64,000 nucleotides of DNA from an uncultured Eubacteriales bacterium. Lineage in GTDB: Bacteria; Bacillota; Clostridia; Oscillospirales; Acutalibacteraceae. Below, piece after piece: positions 15,057 to 23,909 of this stretch. Both the position numbers and the translations under genes were made by a program. How positions within the stretch are numbered: position 1 is the first letter of the stretch; every line of letters begins with the position of its first letter. The DNA lies in contig CAKSSJ010000007.1 in the NCBI GenBank assembly GCA_934488615.1, forward strand, positions 4,962 through 68,961, written 5' to 3'. The notes under the pieces were generated by a model, which ran no database searches, was not told where the DNA came from, and saw nothing but the letters and a program-made list of their open reading frames with translations.

Positions 15057-16181
15057 GTGGCTGATAAACAGAAGGCTCTTGAAACGGCTATCGCTCAGCT
15101 TGAAAAACAATACGGTAAAGGAACGGTCATGCGTCTCGGACAGAACGTTGCCATGAACGTTGAGGCTATCTCAACCGGTTCAATGGCTCTCGATGCCGCA
15201 ACGGGTATCGGCGGACTTCCCAAGGGCAGAATCGTCGAAATATACGGACCAGAATCCTCGGGTAAAACTACGCTCGCACTGCATGCGGTTGCAGAGGCTC
15301 AGAAAGCAGGCGGTGAAGCCGCTTTCATTGACGCGGAGCATGCCCTCGACCCCGTTTACGCCGCAAACCTCGGCGTTGACGTTGATTCATTGCTTGTTTC
15401 TCAGCCTGATAACGGCGAGCAGGCGCTTGAAATCGCCGAGGCTCTCGTTCGTTCGGGTGCCATTGACATTGTTGTTGTTGACTCGGTTGCCGCCCTTGTT
15501 CCCCGCTCGGAAATCGAGGGTGATATGGGTGATTCACACGTCGGTCAGCACGCAAGGCTTATGTCGCAGGCGCTCAGAAAGCTTGCAGGTGCAATCAACA
15601 AATCCAATACAATTATTATATTCATAAATCAGCTCCGTGAAAAAATCGGTGTTATGTACGGCAACCCCGAGACAACAACGGGCGGACGTGCACTGAAATT
15701 CTACGCCTCCATGCGTATGGACGTCAGAAAGACCGAAACAATCAAGGGCACGAACGGCGAATTTATCGGTTCAAGAACGCGAGTCAAGATCGTCAAAAAC
15801 AAGGTCGCTCCGCCGTTTAAAGAGGCTGAATTTGACATCATCTACGGCGAGGGTATTTCCAAGGTCGGCGAGCTTCTTGATATCGCGGTTGCGATGGATA
15901 TTATCCACAAGAGCGGCGCATGGTTCTCTTACGGCGATTCCCGTCTCGGACAGGGCCGCGAGAATGTTAAGGAGCTTTTGAAGAACGATCAGGCTCTTTA
16001 TGAGGATGTTAAGGCAAAGGTTTATGCCGACAAGGAAAAAATGATTCAGGCATGCAAGTCGGGCGTTTCCAAGAAGGGCGCAAAGGGCAAGGCCGCCGCT
16101 AAATCTTCCGCCGCCGATGAGGCACCTGCCGAAAACATATCCGCCAAAGCAAAGCTTGATATAGCTGTTGACGACGAATAA
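15057..16181 (+). CDS. recA: Recombinase RecA
   Basis: RecA forms the ATP-dependent filament for strand exchange and stimulates LexA self-cleavage. The GTG at 15057 is chosen (GGAG 10 bases upstream), giving the family start MADKQKALETAIAQLEKQYG. A GTG at 15048 is too close to the site. The 374 residues hold Walker A GPESSGKTT (about 64-72), Walker B VVVDSVAALVP, the loop L1/L2 regions (RSEIEGDMGDSHVG and INQLREKIGVMYGNPETTTGG), and a long acidic/Ala-rich tail. It is followed without gap by recX. SOS control is expected from the operator at 15024-15037. Confidence 0.97.
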   Translation: MADKQKALETAIAQLEKQYGKGTVMRLGQNVAMNVEAISTGSMALDAATGIGGLPKGRIVEIYGPESSGKTTLALHAVAEAQKAGGEAAFIDAEHALDPVYAANLGVDVDSLLVSQPDNGEQALEIAEALVRSGAIDIVVVDSVAALVPRSEIEGDMGDSHVGQHARLMSQALRKLAGAINKSNTIIIFINQLREKIGVMYGNPETTTGGRALKFYASMRMDVRKTETIKGTNGEFIGSRTRVKIVKNKVAPPFKEAEFDIIYGEGISKVGELLDIAVAMDIIHKSGAWFSYGDSRLGQGRENVKELLKNDQALYEDVKAKVYADKEKMIQACKSGVSKKGAKGKAAAKSSAADEAPAENISAKAKLDIAVDDE

Positions 16182-16813
16182 TGAAAATCACGGCTAAACG
16201 CGGACGCGCAGACAAAATACACATATATATCGACGGAGAATATAGGCTGACGGTTGACGAGATTTTCTGGTTTTCCTGCGGCCTTATCTCGGGCGATGAG
16301 ATCAACGAGGAGGAGCTTACTGCCTTTGAGGAGGCGGCAGGCTCTCGCCGTGCTTTTAACAGTGCGTTGAACAGCCTCGATTACCGCGATCATTCCGAAA
16401 AGGAGATCCGTGCGAAGCTGCTGCGGAAGCACGATGCGGACTATGTTGAAGAAGCGATCGAAAGGCTGATCGAGCTTGACCTTATTAACGACGAGCGCTA
16501 TGCCGAAAACTATGCGCGCGAGCTTTTTGAACACAAGAGATTCGGCAGAATGAGAATAATTTCCGAGCTCAGGGCAAAGGGAATATCCTCGGACATTGCA
16601 AATGCCGCCGTTGATGAGCTTTTTTCAGAGGAAGAACCCGATAATATTCAAAGAATAGTTGATATTATCGGCAAAAGATATTATAATAGAATGAATGACG
16701 AAGTCGGACGAAAAAAAGTTTTTTCCGCCTTGCAGAGAATGGGGTATTCGTTTTCCGATATCCGCGAAGCAATGAGCGAGTTTTCCGACGACGAATATTA
16801 CGAGGATTATTAA
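16181..16813 (+). CDS. recX: Regulatory protein RecX
   Basis: RecX binds RecA filaments and modulates recombinase activity. The 210-residue protein shows the three-helix repeats: ALNSLDYRDHSEKEIRAKLL, then LDLINDERYAENYARELFEH, then SALQRMGYSFSDIREAM. An N-terminal beta extension precedes them. Its ATG shares one base with the recA stop (TAATG), so translation is coupled. The C-terminus is acidic. The recA-recX pairing is a widespread SOS arrangement. Confidence 0.92.
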   Translation: MKITAKRGRADKIHIYIDGEYRLTVDEIFWFSCGLISGDEINEEELTAFEEAAGSRRAFNSALNSLDYRDHSEKEIRAKLLRKHDADYVEEAIERLIELDLINDERYAENYARELFEHKRFGRMRIISELRAKGISSDIANAAVDELFSEEEPDNIQRIVDIIGKRYYNRMNDEVGRKKVFSALQRMGYSFSDIREAMSEFSDDEYYEDY

Positions 16814-16831
16814 ATTGCTAAAGGTGATTTT

Positions 16832-18163
16832 ATGAATTACAAGGTTGGAATGATCTCTCTCGGCTGTCCGAAAAACCAGGTTGACGCCGAGCATATGCTT
16901 GCAATGATGGATGCCGAGGGCTGGGAAATCGTTGATTACGTTGACGGCTGTGATGTCGTTATCGTCAACACCTGCGGCTTTATTGACGACGCAAAAAAGG
17001 AAGCTATTGAAAATATTCTTGATATGGTGGAGCTGAAGAAGGAAGGCGTTATAAGCAAGATAATCGTCACAGGCTGTCTTGCTCAGCGATACAAGGAAGA
17101 GATCGTCAAGGAGATTCCCGAGGTTGACGCAGTTATCGGTATCGGCGCAAACGGCGATATAATCAAAACCGTTGAAGAGGTCATGTCGGGCGTTGACACG
17201 ATCGAAAGCTATCCGCCGCAGTGTGAGCTTCCGCTTGAGGGTCAGCGAATTCTCACCACACCGCAGTATTGGGCATATCTGAAAATCGGCGAGGGCTGTT
17301 CGAACCGCTGCACCTACTGCACTATTCCCTCAATCAGAGGAAACATGCGTAGCCGCAGTATGGAAAATGTCATCGACGAGGCAAAACAGCTTGCCGAGCT
17401 TGGTGTTAAGGAGCTCATCCTCATCGCTCAGGACACAACGAGCTACGGTCTCGACCTTTACGGCGAGCTTAAACTGCCCGAGCTTCTCAACGAGCTTTGC
17501 AAGATCGACTCCATCGAATGGATAAGACTGCTTTATTGCTACCCCGACAGAATTACCGACGAGCTTATCGAAACGATGAAAAATCAGGATAAGGTCGTCA
17601 ATTATATTGATCTTCCGCTTCAGCATGCGGACGATAAAATCCTCAAGGCTATGAACCGCAGAGGCGATCAGGCGCTCATTCGCAGCGTTATTTCAAAGCT
17701 GAGAACCGAAATTCCCGATGTTGTTATCAGAACGACATTTATTGTCGGCTTCCCCGGTGAGGGCGAAGAGGAATTCGAGACGCTTGCCGAATTTGTCAAC
17801 GAGATTGAATTTGACCGCTTGGGCGTATTCACTTTTTCTCCGCAGGAGGGCACCCCTGCCTTTGATATGGAGGATCAGGTTGACGACGATGTTAAGGCCC
17901 GCCGCGGCGAGATCATAATGCAGGATCAGTACAGCATTATGGAGGAAAAGAATAACGAAAAAATCGGCAAAATCTACAAAGTCGTTGTTGAGGAATATGA
18001 CGGCTATTCCGACAGCTACACGGGCAGGACATACATGGATGCTCCCGAAATTGACGGACTTGTTAAGTTCACCTCGCATAAGGATCTTGACATAGGCGAT
18101 TTTGTTGACGTTGAAATATTTGACGTTGAGGACTATGACCTCATTGGCGAGGCAAAGGCTTAA
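16832..18163 (+). CDS. rimO: Ribosomal protein S12 methylthiotransferase RimO
   Basis: A radical-SAM enzyme that methylthiolates an aspartate of ribosomal protein S12. The 443 residues contain the N-terminal MTTase domain with three cluster cysteines (SLGCPKNQVDAE, VNTCGFIDDAK and VTGCLAQRY). The radical SAM motif is GCSNRCTYCTIP (CxxxCxxC), and a C-terminal TRAM domain follows. GCPKNQVD together with AKKEAIE distinguishes RimO from MiaB. It is 18 bases after recX in a co-directional run. RimO beside recA-recX and pgsA is a known clostridial grouping. Confidence 0.96.
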   Translation: MNYKVGMISLGCPKNQVDAEHMLAMMDAEGWEIVDYVDGCDVVIVNTCGFIDDAKKEAIENILDMVELKKEGVISKIIVTGCLAQRYKEEIVKEIPEVDAVIGIGANGDIIKTVEEVMSGVDTIESYPPQCELPLEGQRILTTPQYWAYLKIGEGCSNRCTYCTIPSIRGNMRSRSMENVIDEAKQLAELGVKELILIAQDTTSYGLDLYGELKLPELLNELCKIDSIEWIRLLYCYPDRITDELIETMKNQDKVVNYIDLPLQHADDKILKAMNRRGDQALIRSVISKLRTEIPDVVIRTTFIVGFPGEGEEEFETLAEFVNEIEFDRLGVFTFSPQEGTPAFDMEDQVDDDVKARRGEIIMQDQYSIMEEKNNEKIGKIYKVVVEEYDGYSDSYTGRTYMDAPEIDGLVKFTSHKDLDIGDFVDVEIFDVEDYDLIGEAKA

Positions 18164-18200
18164 TTTGCCCATCAGCACATTGTTAAGGTACGGTATTGAA

Positions 18201-18758
18201 ATGAATTTACCTAATAAAATCACGATTGGCAGAATGTTTATCGCACCGATTTTTCTTGCGGTTTATCTCGCCGATATTGAACATAAATTTTTGATCTCCG
18301 CAATTATTTTTGCCCTCGGCGCAATAACCGACGCGCTTGACGGACGCATTGCGCGAAAAAATCATATCGTCACAAATTTCGGCAAGCTGCTCGACCCGAT
18401 TGCCGACAAAATGCTCGTAACGGCAGGTCTGCTTGCGTTCATGAAGGACGGACTTTGCAGCATATGGATAGTGATGATAATACTCACCCGCGACTTCGCG
18501 ATAACCTCGCTGAGAATGATAGCGGCGGCGCAGAATGTCGTCATACCCGCAAATATCGGCGGCAAAATCAAAACCGTTATGCAGATGGTTTCGTTCATCG
18601 CCGTTATGCTTCTGTGTGAGATTTCAAAGGCATATTCGCTCGGATTTAACATGAGCCTTGTTTCAAACATTCTCATGGGAGCAACAGCAATAGTTGCCGT
18701 TATTTCGGGCATTATATATATCGCAAACGGTTGGAAAATAATAAATTTCAAAGAATAA
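18201..18758 (+). CDS. pgsA: CDP-diacylglycerol-glycerol-3-phosphate 3-phosphatidyltransferase
   Basis: PgsA makes phosphatidylglycerophosphate, the first committed step to phosphatidylglycerol and cardiolipin, at the cytoplasmic membrane. The 186-residue protein begins MNLPNKITIGRMFIAPIF. It carries the CDP-alcohol phosphotransferase motif as DALDGRIARKNHIVT, then GKLLDPIADK (D-G-x2-A-R-x8-G-x3-D-x3-D). Four to five membrane helices follow. The ATG at 18201 is preferred over in-frame upstream starts that overlap rimO. It lies 37 bases after rimO in the same run. Confidence 0.93.
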   Translation: MNLPNKITIGRMFIAPIFLAVYLADIEHKFLISAIIFALGAITDALDGRIARKNHIVTNFGKLLDPIADKMLVTAGLLAFMKDGLCSIWIVMIILTRDFAITSLRMIAAAQNVVIPANIGGKIKTVMQMVSFIAVMLLCEISKAYSLGFNMSLVSNILMGATAIVAVISGIIYIANGWKIINFKE

Positions 18759-18782
18759 ATCTTTCAGAATGAAGGTGTTATT

Positions 18783-19619
18783 ATGGTTGTTTCTTCGGCA
18801 AGACTTATGAAACGAGCCGAAAAAGAAAACTATGCCATCCCCGCGTTCAACATTGATAACCTTGAATCGGCAATGGCTGTTTCCGAGATTATGCACGAGA
18901 TGCGTACTCCCGTTATCGTTCAGATGATTCCGAGAACGCTCAACTACGGCGGAATTGCAATTTACCCTGCCATGATGCGTGAGCTTATGGCTGACTGCCC
19001 TGTAGACTATGCCCTGCATCTTGACCATGGCAGCAGTCTTGCTCTGGCGAAGAAATGCGTTGCGGGCGGCTTTTCCTCCGTTATGTTTGACGGCAGTCTC
19101 ATGCCGTTTGAGGACAATATAAAATTCACAAAGGAAGTCACGGATTTCGCGCTTCCGATGGATGTTTCCGTTGAGGGCGAGCTCGGCACGATCGGCGGCA
19201 AGGAGGAGGGCGATACCGACCTCGAAGCCAGTTACACTAAGGTGAGCGAAGCCGAGGAATTTGTCAGAAGAACGAATGTCAGCACTCTTGCGATCGGAGT
19301 CGGCACGGCTCACGGAGTTTACAAGGGAACTCCCCATATTAACGTTGAGCGTATAAAGGAGATCCATTCCGCAATTGACACTCCGTTGGTTCTCCACGGC
19401 GCATCGGGTCTTTCCGATGAGGTTCTTAAGGACTGCATCGCCGCAGGTATTACGAAAATCAACTTTGCCACAGAGCTTCGCCAGGCATACACCAACGGCA
19501 TCAAGGCTGAATTTGCCAAGGATCCCGACGTGTTCGATCCGAAAATTTATATGCGCGGCGCGATCGACAGCATAAAAGAGGTTCTCAGGCACAAGATAAA
19601 TATTTGCTATAATATCTGA
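18783..19619 (+). CDS. Class II fructose-bisphosphate/tagatose-bisphosphate aldolase family protein
   Basis: A 278-residue zinc-dependent class II aldolase. Visible family segments are YAIPAFNIDNLE at the start, LHLDHGSS (zinc ligand His and catalytic Asp), VSVEGELGTIGG, IGVGTAHGVYKGTP (zinc His), LVLHGASGLSD (zinc His) and ITKINFATELR near the end. The short length and lack of insertion place it with the GatY/KbaY/FbaA-B side. Substrate (fructose-1,6- or tagatose-1,6-bisphosphate, or another ketose phosphate) cannot be decided. GAAGGTG precedes the ATG. It lies between pgsA and the PLC-like gene. Confidence 0.88.
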   Translation: MVVSSARLMKRAEKENYAIPAFNIDNLESAMAVSEIMHEMRTPVIVQMIPRTLNYGGIAIYPAMMRELMADCPVDYALHLDHGSSLALAKKCVAGGFSSVMFDGSLMPFEDNIKFTKEVTDFALPMDVSVEGELGTIGGKEEGDTDLEASYTKVSEAEEFVRRTNVSTLAIGVGTAHGVYKGTPHINVERIKEIHSAIDTPLVLHGASGLSDEVLKDCIAAGITKINFATELRQAYTNGIKAEFAKDPDVFDPKIYMRGAIDSIKEVLRHKINICYNI

Positions 19620-19632
19620 GGAAGTGAAGAAG

Positions 19633-20535
19633 ATGATTTACTCCGAATGGATGTCATATATCAAGGATGATGTAAAGCTTTGCAATGTCGTTATGCCGAG
19701 TGCTCACAATGCTGGCAGCTTTAAGATGAAGCCCATCGCCTGCTGCCAAGACGGCGACCTCTCAGAGCAGTTCAATTACGGAATCCGCCATTTCTGCGTC
19801 CGTATTGATACGGATAAAAACGGTCAGATAGTTTTCTGCCACGGCATAACAAAGGGTTTGCCCTTTGAGCCCGAGATGATGAATTTCCGCAAGGTTATGG
19901 ACGAACACCCGAGCGAATTTTTCATTCTCGATCTCAGAGAATATCAGCCGCAGAAGCTCGGACCGTTCAATCTCAGCTTCCATGCCGACCCGAAAAAGGT
20001 TGACGAAATTCTTGAGAGAACGATTGAGCCGTCAAAATATGCATTCACCGATTTTGAAAACATCGGCGATGTAACTATGGGCGACATGAGAAAATCGGGC
20101 AAGCGCTACATTCTCATCAATTACTGCGAGGAATATAAATACAGCGTCAACTGTCCGCACATTCTCCCGTGGGAAAAGAAGCGCCACGGTAAGCACGCTC
20201 AGGAATTTGTAACCGAGGCGACCGATTTTTTCGACACGAACGACACAAGCGGCTTCTACTGGTTCCAGACTCAGCAGACCCCGAACCTCGGCACGGATAT
20301 CGGCGTTGTTTTCCCGAGAAAGCTTGATAAGGCATTGCGCTGGCATTTTAAGGCGCTTATCAACACCATAGCCAACACACCGAGATATCTCGCCCGTGCA
20401 AACATCATTGCAGGCGATTTCATGACCGAAGATTTCTTTAAGGTCCGCGAAATTCTCAACCTTAACCTGAACAAGAACAATGTTGTTGAAAGCAAACGCG
20501 AGGAATACAAAAACCGACTCAGAACATATACATAA
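19633..20535 (+). CDS. PI-PLC-like (PLC-X domain) phosphodiesterase
   Basis: A 300-residue protein of the phosphatidylinositol-specific phospholipase C-like TIM-barrel superfamily. Catalytic-type segments are VVMPSAHNAGSF (first His), GIRHFCVRIDTD (metal/Arg region), IVFCHGIT (second His), FFILDLREYQ and YILINYCEE. Most bacterial PI-PLCs are secreted, but no signal peptide is visible here, so a cytosolic role is possible. The ATG at 19633 (GGAAG upstream) is used; a GTG at 19624 is possible. It is the last gene of the recA run and ends at a terminator. Substrate unknown; proximity to pgsA hints at glycerophospholipid chemistry, which is inference. Confidence 0.7.
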   Translation: MIYSEWMSYIKDDVKLCNVVMPSAHNAGSFKMKPIACCQDGDLSEQFNYGIRHFCVRIDTDKNGQIVFCHGITKGLPFEPEMMNFRKVMDEHPSEFFILDLREYQPQKLGPFNLSFHADPKKVDEILERTIEPSKYAFTDFENIGDVTMGDMRKSGKRYILINYCEEYKYSVNCPHILPWEKKRHGKHAQEFVTEATDFFDTNDTSGFYWFQTQQTPNLGTDIGVVFPRKLDKALRWHFKALINTIANTPRYLARANIIAGDFMTEDFFKVREILNLNLNKNNVVESKREEYKNRLRTYT

Positions 20536-20542
20536 AATCAAA

Positions 20543-20582
20543 AAGACGGACTGTCGCTAATGATGACAGCCCGTCTTTATTA
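20543..20582 (+). terminator. Terminator of the recA-to-PLC run
   Basis: AAAGACGG-CTGTC pairs with GACAG-CCGTCTTT, followed by ATTAT. A clear stem with a short U-rich tail. Confidence 0.75.
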
Positions 20583-20608
20583 TGTACCGTAATTTGTGCG
20601 GTATTGCC

Positions 20609-20869
20609 TTAAAGTCTGCCTTTCGGAACATGACATTCGCAGTTTACAAGTATCGTGTCCTCCCCTATCACATCAATATCATCCCACGGAATCACTATAT
20701 CCTCGCTCTTTCCGAACACTCCCATAATTTTGCCTTTTCCGTAAATGATGATTGAAACGAGACGTCCGCTGTTGATGTCCAGCTCCACATCATCGACGTT
20801 TCCTATCCTCGTTCCGTTCAGCTTGCAAATGACCTCCTTGTTCCTAAGCTCTGCAATAGAACAACCCAT
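20609..20869 (-). CDS. YlmC/YmxH-family PRC-barrel protein
   Basis: An 86-residue single PRC-barrel domain protein. It has SIAELRNKEVICKLNGTRIG, then VDDVELDINSGRLVSIIIY, a basic GKGKIMGVFGKSEDIVIPW segment, and IDVIGEDTILVNCE. This matches the YlmC/YmxH family found in spore-forming Firmicutes. Functions are not well defined. GAGGAGC precedes the ATG. It is convergent with the PLC-like gene and divergent from the ceramidase-like gene. Its presence fits a clostridial host and hints at sporulation ancestry. Confidence 0.85.
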   Translation of the reverse strand: MGCSIAELRNKEVICKLNGTRIGNVDDVELDINSGRLVSIIIYGKGKIMGVFGKSEDIVIPWDDIDVIGEDTILVNCECHVPKGRL

Positions 20870-20917
20870 ACAAAAATCAGCTCCTCTTTTCAGTAATTTT
20901 TCACAATACTGTTTCTG

Positions 20918-20946
20918 TTGTAAAATGTACAGTTTTATGCTAAAAT
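20918..20946 (+). promoter_or_regulatory. Promoter of the ceramidase-like gene
   Basis: TTGTAA (20918-20923), 17 bases, TAAAAT (20941-20946), 36 bases before the ATG at 20983. Confidence 0.6.
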
Positions 20947-20982
20947 TATCTTGTAAATTTTTATTCAGAAAGGTGTAATATT

Positions 20983-22674
20983 ATGAAAAAAGTAATATCA
21001 TTGCTTCTCAGCATTGTTATGGTATTTACCGTTTTCAGTGTTGCTTTGACAAGCAATACCTTTGCGGCGGATACTGTAAACAATGACACCGTTGCGGTCA
21101 CAAGCGTTGACCTCGGCGGAATCAAAATTCCCACATCATGGGAAGAGCTCAGCGGAATGCTGGTCAAGTCGCTCTATAATCTGGCGGATAAAATAATTGA
21201 TGTTCTTGTTAAAAATATCAACAAGAATATTTCATCCGTTAAATTTGAGCAGAAGGAAAACTTCACAAGCGATATGTTCTTTGAAGGCATGGAGGATTAC
21301 CTCACCTCTCCTGCAGCAAATTCGGTTTGGAGCCTCGGCTACGGCAGTGCCTCTCTTCAGACCGGAGACGAGCTTGACGGTAAGCACTATGTCGGCGGAA
21401 GTCTCTCTTTCCCGAAATCAAAGGCGGCAACAGCCATCTATGACGACCAGCGTGTCCGCGTTATCGCAATCAATGACGGCAGCGGCAGAGGAACTCTCAT
21501 ATTTGCCGTTATCGACGGATTCGGCATTTCGAGCACAGACGTAAGAGGTATTCGCAAGGAACTTGCCGATTTTGCAAAAGCAAACAACATAGTCGGTATC
21601 AATATCTCCGTTCTCCATCAGCACAGTTGCGTTGATACATTCGGAATGAACGGCGACCTTGTAAAAATGATTTTTACAAATCCGGCTCTTAACAAAATCA
21701 ACAACACATTCGGCACTGACTATAAGCTTCTCAACGGTCAGAACGCAAGCTTCATGAAGCATCTTTATGACGTTACCGTTGACTCGGTAAAAGAGGCTGT
21801 CAATTCAATGACAACCGGTAAAATGTACTATTCCGAGATTGAAGCGGGCGAATATATCCGTGACAAGCGTGAACCCATGGTTTTCGACTCGAAGATTCAC
21901 CGCTTCCGCTTTGTTCCCGATAACGGTACAAAGGAAACATGGCTTTGCAACATGGCTATCCATGCTGTCGGCAACGGCGCGGCAGGAACTGAGATAACCG
22001 GCGACTACCCATACTATATCGAGCAGGAAGTCAACAAGGCCGGTGCAAACTTCATTCAGATTCAGGGCGCAGAGCTTGCAATCTCAACGAAGCATGACAG
22101 TCTTAACCTTCCCGAAGGAACACCGAGACTTGAATCTCTCAAGATTTACGGTACAACACTCGGCAAGCTCATTGTTGAGTCCAACGAAGCCGAAACAGAG
22201 GTCGCTCCCCTCCTCAACTACAGGATGAAAGAATACTATGTTCCCGTAACAAATCAAATCCTTGAATTTGCAGGTAGACTCGGAGCCCTCACAAACACCG
22301 TTGTTACAACAGATGATGACAACAATGTTCTTGAGGTCGCAACAGAGCTTGGTTACCTTGAAATCGGCACAAAACTTGCAGTTGCGATAATCCCCGGAGA
22401 GCTTGAGCCGGCAATCGCTTACGGAGGATATCTTGACGCCGACCACTCATGGACAGGCACCGATTTCAACTATCCTTCACTTCAGGATATCGTCGGGACA
22501 GACAAAGAGCTTCTTGTATTCGGTCTCATGAACGACCAGATCGGTTACATACTTGAGGATAATGACTACAGCAGTATCCTCTCGGGAGTCAACGAGGAAA
22601 TCGTTGCAACAGGTAACCTTGCAGGCTCTACAACAATAAACGCTTTTGAAGAGCTTATAAAGTCTATCCACTAA
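20983..22674 (+). CDS. Secreted neutral/alkaline ceramidase-like protein
   Basis: A 563-residue exported protein. The signal peptide (MKKVISLLLSIVMVFTVFSV) ends near NTFAAD. After an amphipathic linker, the body shows features of the neutral ceramidase superfamily. These are WSLGYGSASLQ with YVGGSLSFPKS near the start, IFAVIDGFGISSTDVRGIRK, the zinc-type VLHQHSCVDTFG, AIHAVGNGAAGTEITGDYPYY, IIPGELEPA, and GLMNDQIGYI near the end. The family hydrolyses the amide of ceramide to sphingosine and fatty acid. Identity is moderate by eye, so activity is inference. It precedes a secreted alkaline phosphatase and lies 7.4 kb from two sphingomyelinase-like genes. Confidence 0.75.
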   Translation: MKKVISLLLSIVMVFTVFSVALTSNTFAADTVNNDTVAVTSVDLGGIKIPTSWEELSGMLVKSLYNLADKIIDVLVKNINKNISSVKFEQKENFTSDMFFEGMEDYLTSPAANSVWSLGYGSASLQTGDELDGKHYVGGSLSFPKSKAATAIYDDQRVRVIAINDGSGRGTLIFAVIDGFGISSTDVRGIRKELADFAKANNIVGINISVLHQHSCVDTFGMNGDLVKMIFTNPALNKINNTFGTDYKLLNGQNASFMKHLYDVTVDSVKEAVNSMTTGKMYYSEIEAGEYIRDKREPMVFDSKIHRFRFVPDNGTKETWLCNMAIHAVGNGAAGTEITGDYPYYIEQEVNKAGANFIQIQGAELAISTKHDSLNLPEGTPRLESLKIYGTTLGKLIVESNEAETEVAPLLNYRMKEYYVPVTNQILEFAGRLGALTNTVVTTDDDNNVLEVATELGYLEIGTKLAVAIIPGELEPAIAYGGYLDADHSWTGTDFNYPSLQDIVGTDKELLVFGLMNDQIGYILEDNDYSSILSGVNEEIVATGNLAGSTTINAFEELIKSIH

Positions 22675-22733
22675 AATAGAATTGTTACAGCCGTTGAAGC
22701 CTTTTCAGCGGCTGTTGGTTTATGGAGGTAAAT

Positions 22734-23852
22734 ATGATACGCGGAATTAAATCTTTTATTTCGATTATGACGACCGTTTTGCTTTTATTAAGCACGATGC
22801 TCGGATTTTACGGCACGGACGGAACGAAGAACGAATACAAAACCTACAAAAATGTTATTCTTATGATCGGCGACGGAATGGGCTTTAACACAGTCGAAGC
22901 TGCCAAAAGCAGATACGGCATTGACGAGCTTCCGATGGAAACTTTTCCTATTCACAGCCAGTCAAAAACACGCAGTGCATCAAACGAAATAACCGACAGT
23001 GCGGCAGGTGCAACGGCTCTTTCCTGCGGTGTTAGAACCTACAATAATGCAGTCGGCGTTTATGCCTTTGCCCCATTCGCAAAGAAATTCAATACGCCGA
23101 AATCGCTAACGGAGCTTGCGAAAGAAAACGGAAAAGCGGCAGGCGTTGTAACAACAGATAAAACGAGCGGCGCAACTCCCGCATCTTTCTCGGCTCATTC
23201 ATTTTTAAGGCAGTTTGAGCCTGATATTTCGATCGAGCAGATGCACTCCGAGCTTGACCTCATCTGGGGCTCGAAGAGTACAACCGTCACAAAGCTCGGC
23301 TGCAAACTCGGCGGATTTCAATACATTTCAAGCGCAAAAGAAATGAACGCACTTCAACCCGGCACACGCTCATTCGCCCAGTTTGATATGGATGCTTTTG
23401 CAAATGTTACAAACAATAACGACAACCCATACCTTGCTGATATGACGAAGAAAGCAATTGAACTTCTCAACAGCAATGAAAACGGATTTTTCCTCATGGT
23501 CGAAGCAGCGCACATCGACAAGTTCTCACACAAAAATATTCTTGAGGGCTCAACGGCACAGGTTATTGAATTCAACAAGGCAATTCAGGTTGCGTATGAC
23601 TTTGCAAAGCAGGACGGCGATACGCTTGTTCTTGTAACAGCAGATCACGAAACCGGCGGAATAACCTATAATGAGGAAACCGGCGAATACTACTACACGA
23701 CAAAAAAACACACGGGAGTCAACGTTCCTATTTACGTTTCAGCGAACGACGCAGGATTTATCACAGGCGAGGCTTATGACAATTATTGCATAAGCACTCA
23801 GCTGGCAAGGGTCATGGGCTATGATAAAACACAATTCCCTAAGACAAAATAA
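22734..23852 (+). CDS. Secreted alkaline phosphatase
   Basis: A 372-residue metal-dependent phosphomonoesterase with an N-terminal signal/anchor helix (FISIMTTVLLLLSTMLGFY). Active-site segments are VILMIGDGMGFN (metal Asp), NEITDSAAGATALSCGV (nucleophile Ser in DSAAGAT), VVTTDKTSGATPAS, FLMVEAAHIDKFSHKN (metal ligands) and LVTADHETGG (metal His). The ATG at 22734 follows GGAGG by 7 bases. It lies 59 bases after the ceramidase-like gene, with only a weak hairpin (ACAGCCG/CGGCTGT) between, so both may share a transcript. It would release phosphate from phosphocholine or other products. Confidence 0.92.
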   Translation: MIRGIKSFISIMTTVLLLLSTMLGFYGTDGTKNEYKTYKNVILMIGDGMGFNTVEAAKSRYGIDELPMETFPIHSQSKTRSASNEITDSAAGATALSCGVRTYNNAVGVYAFAPFAKKFNTPKSLTELAKENGKAAGVVTTDKTSGATPASFSAHSFLRQFEPDISIEQMHSELDLIWGSKSTTVTKLGCKLGGFQYISSAKEMNALQPGTRSFAQFDMDAFANVTNNNDNPYLADMTKKAIELLNSNENGFFLMVEAAHIDKFSHKNILEGSTAQVIEFNKAIQVAYDFAKQDGDTLVLVTADHETGGITYNEETGEYYYTTKKHTGVNVPIYVSANDAGFITGEAYDNYCISTQLARVMGYDKTQFPKTK

Positions 23853-23864
23853 AGCATAACAAAA

Positions 23865-23899
23865 GAGACTGCCTCAAACGAGACAGTCTCAAATTTTTA
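23865..23899 (+). terminator. Terminator after the alkaline phosphatase gene
   Basis: GAGACTG pairs with CAGTCTC around a 12-base loop and is followed by AAATTTTT. It also serves the convergent DUF4474 gene. Confidence 0.75.
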
Positions 23900-23909
23900 T
23901 GTTAAGCTT

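Noticed and set aside
18663..19592. Open frame of 309 codons antisense to the class II aldolase
   Set aside because: The plus-strand aldolase is clear and well conserved; the antisense frame has no start signals or recognisable motifs.
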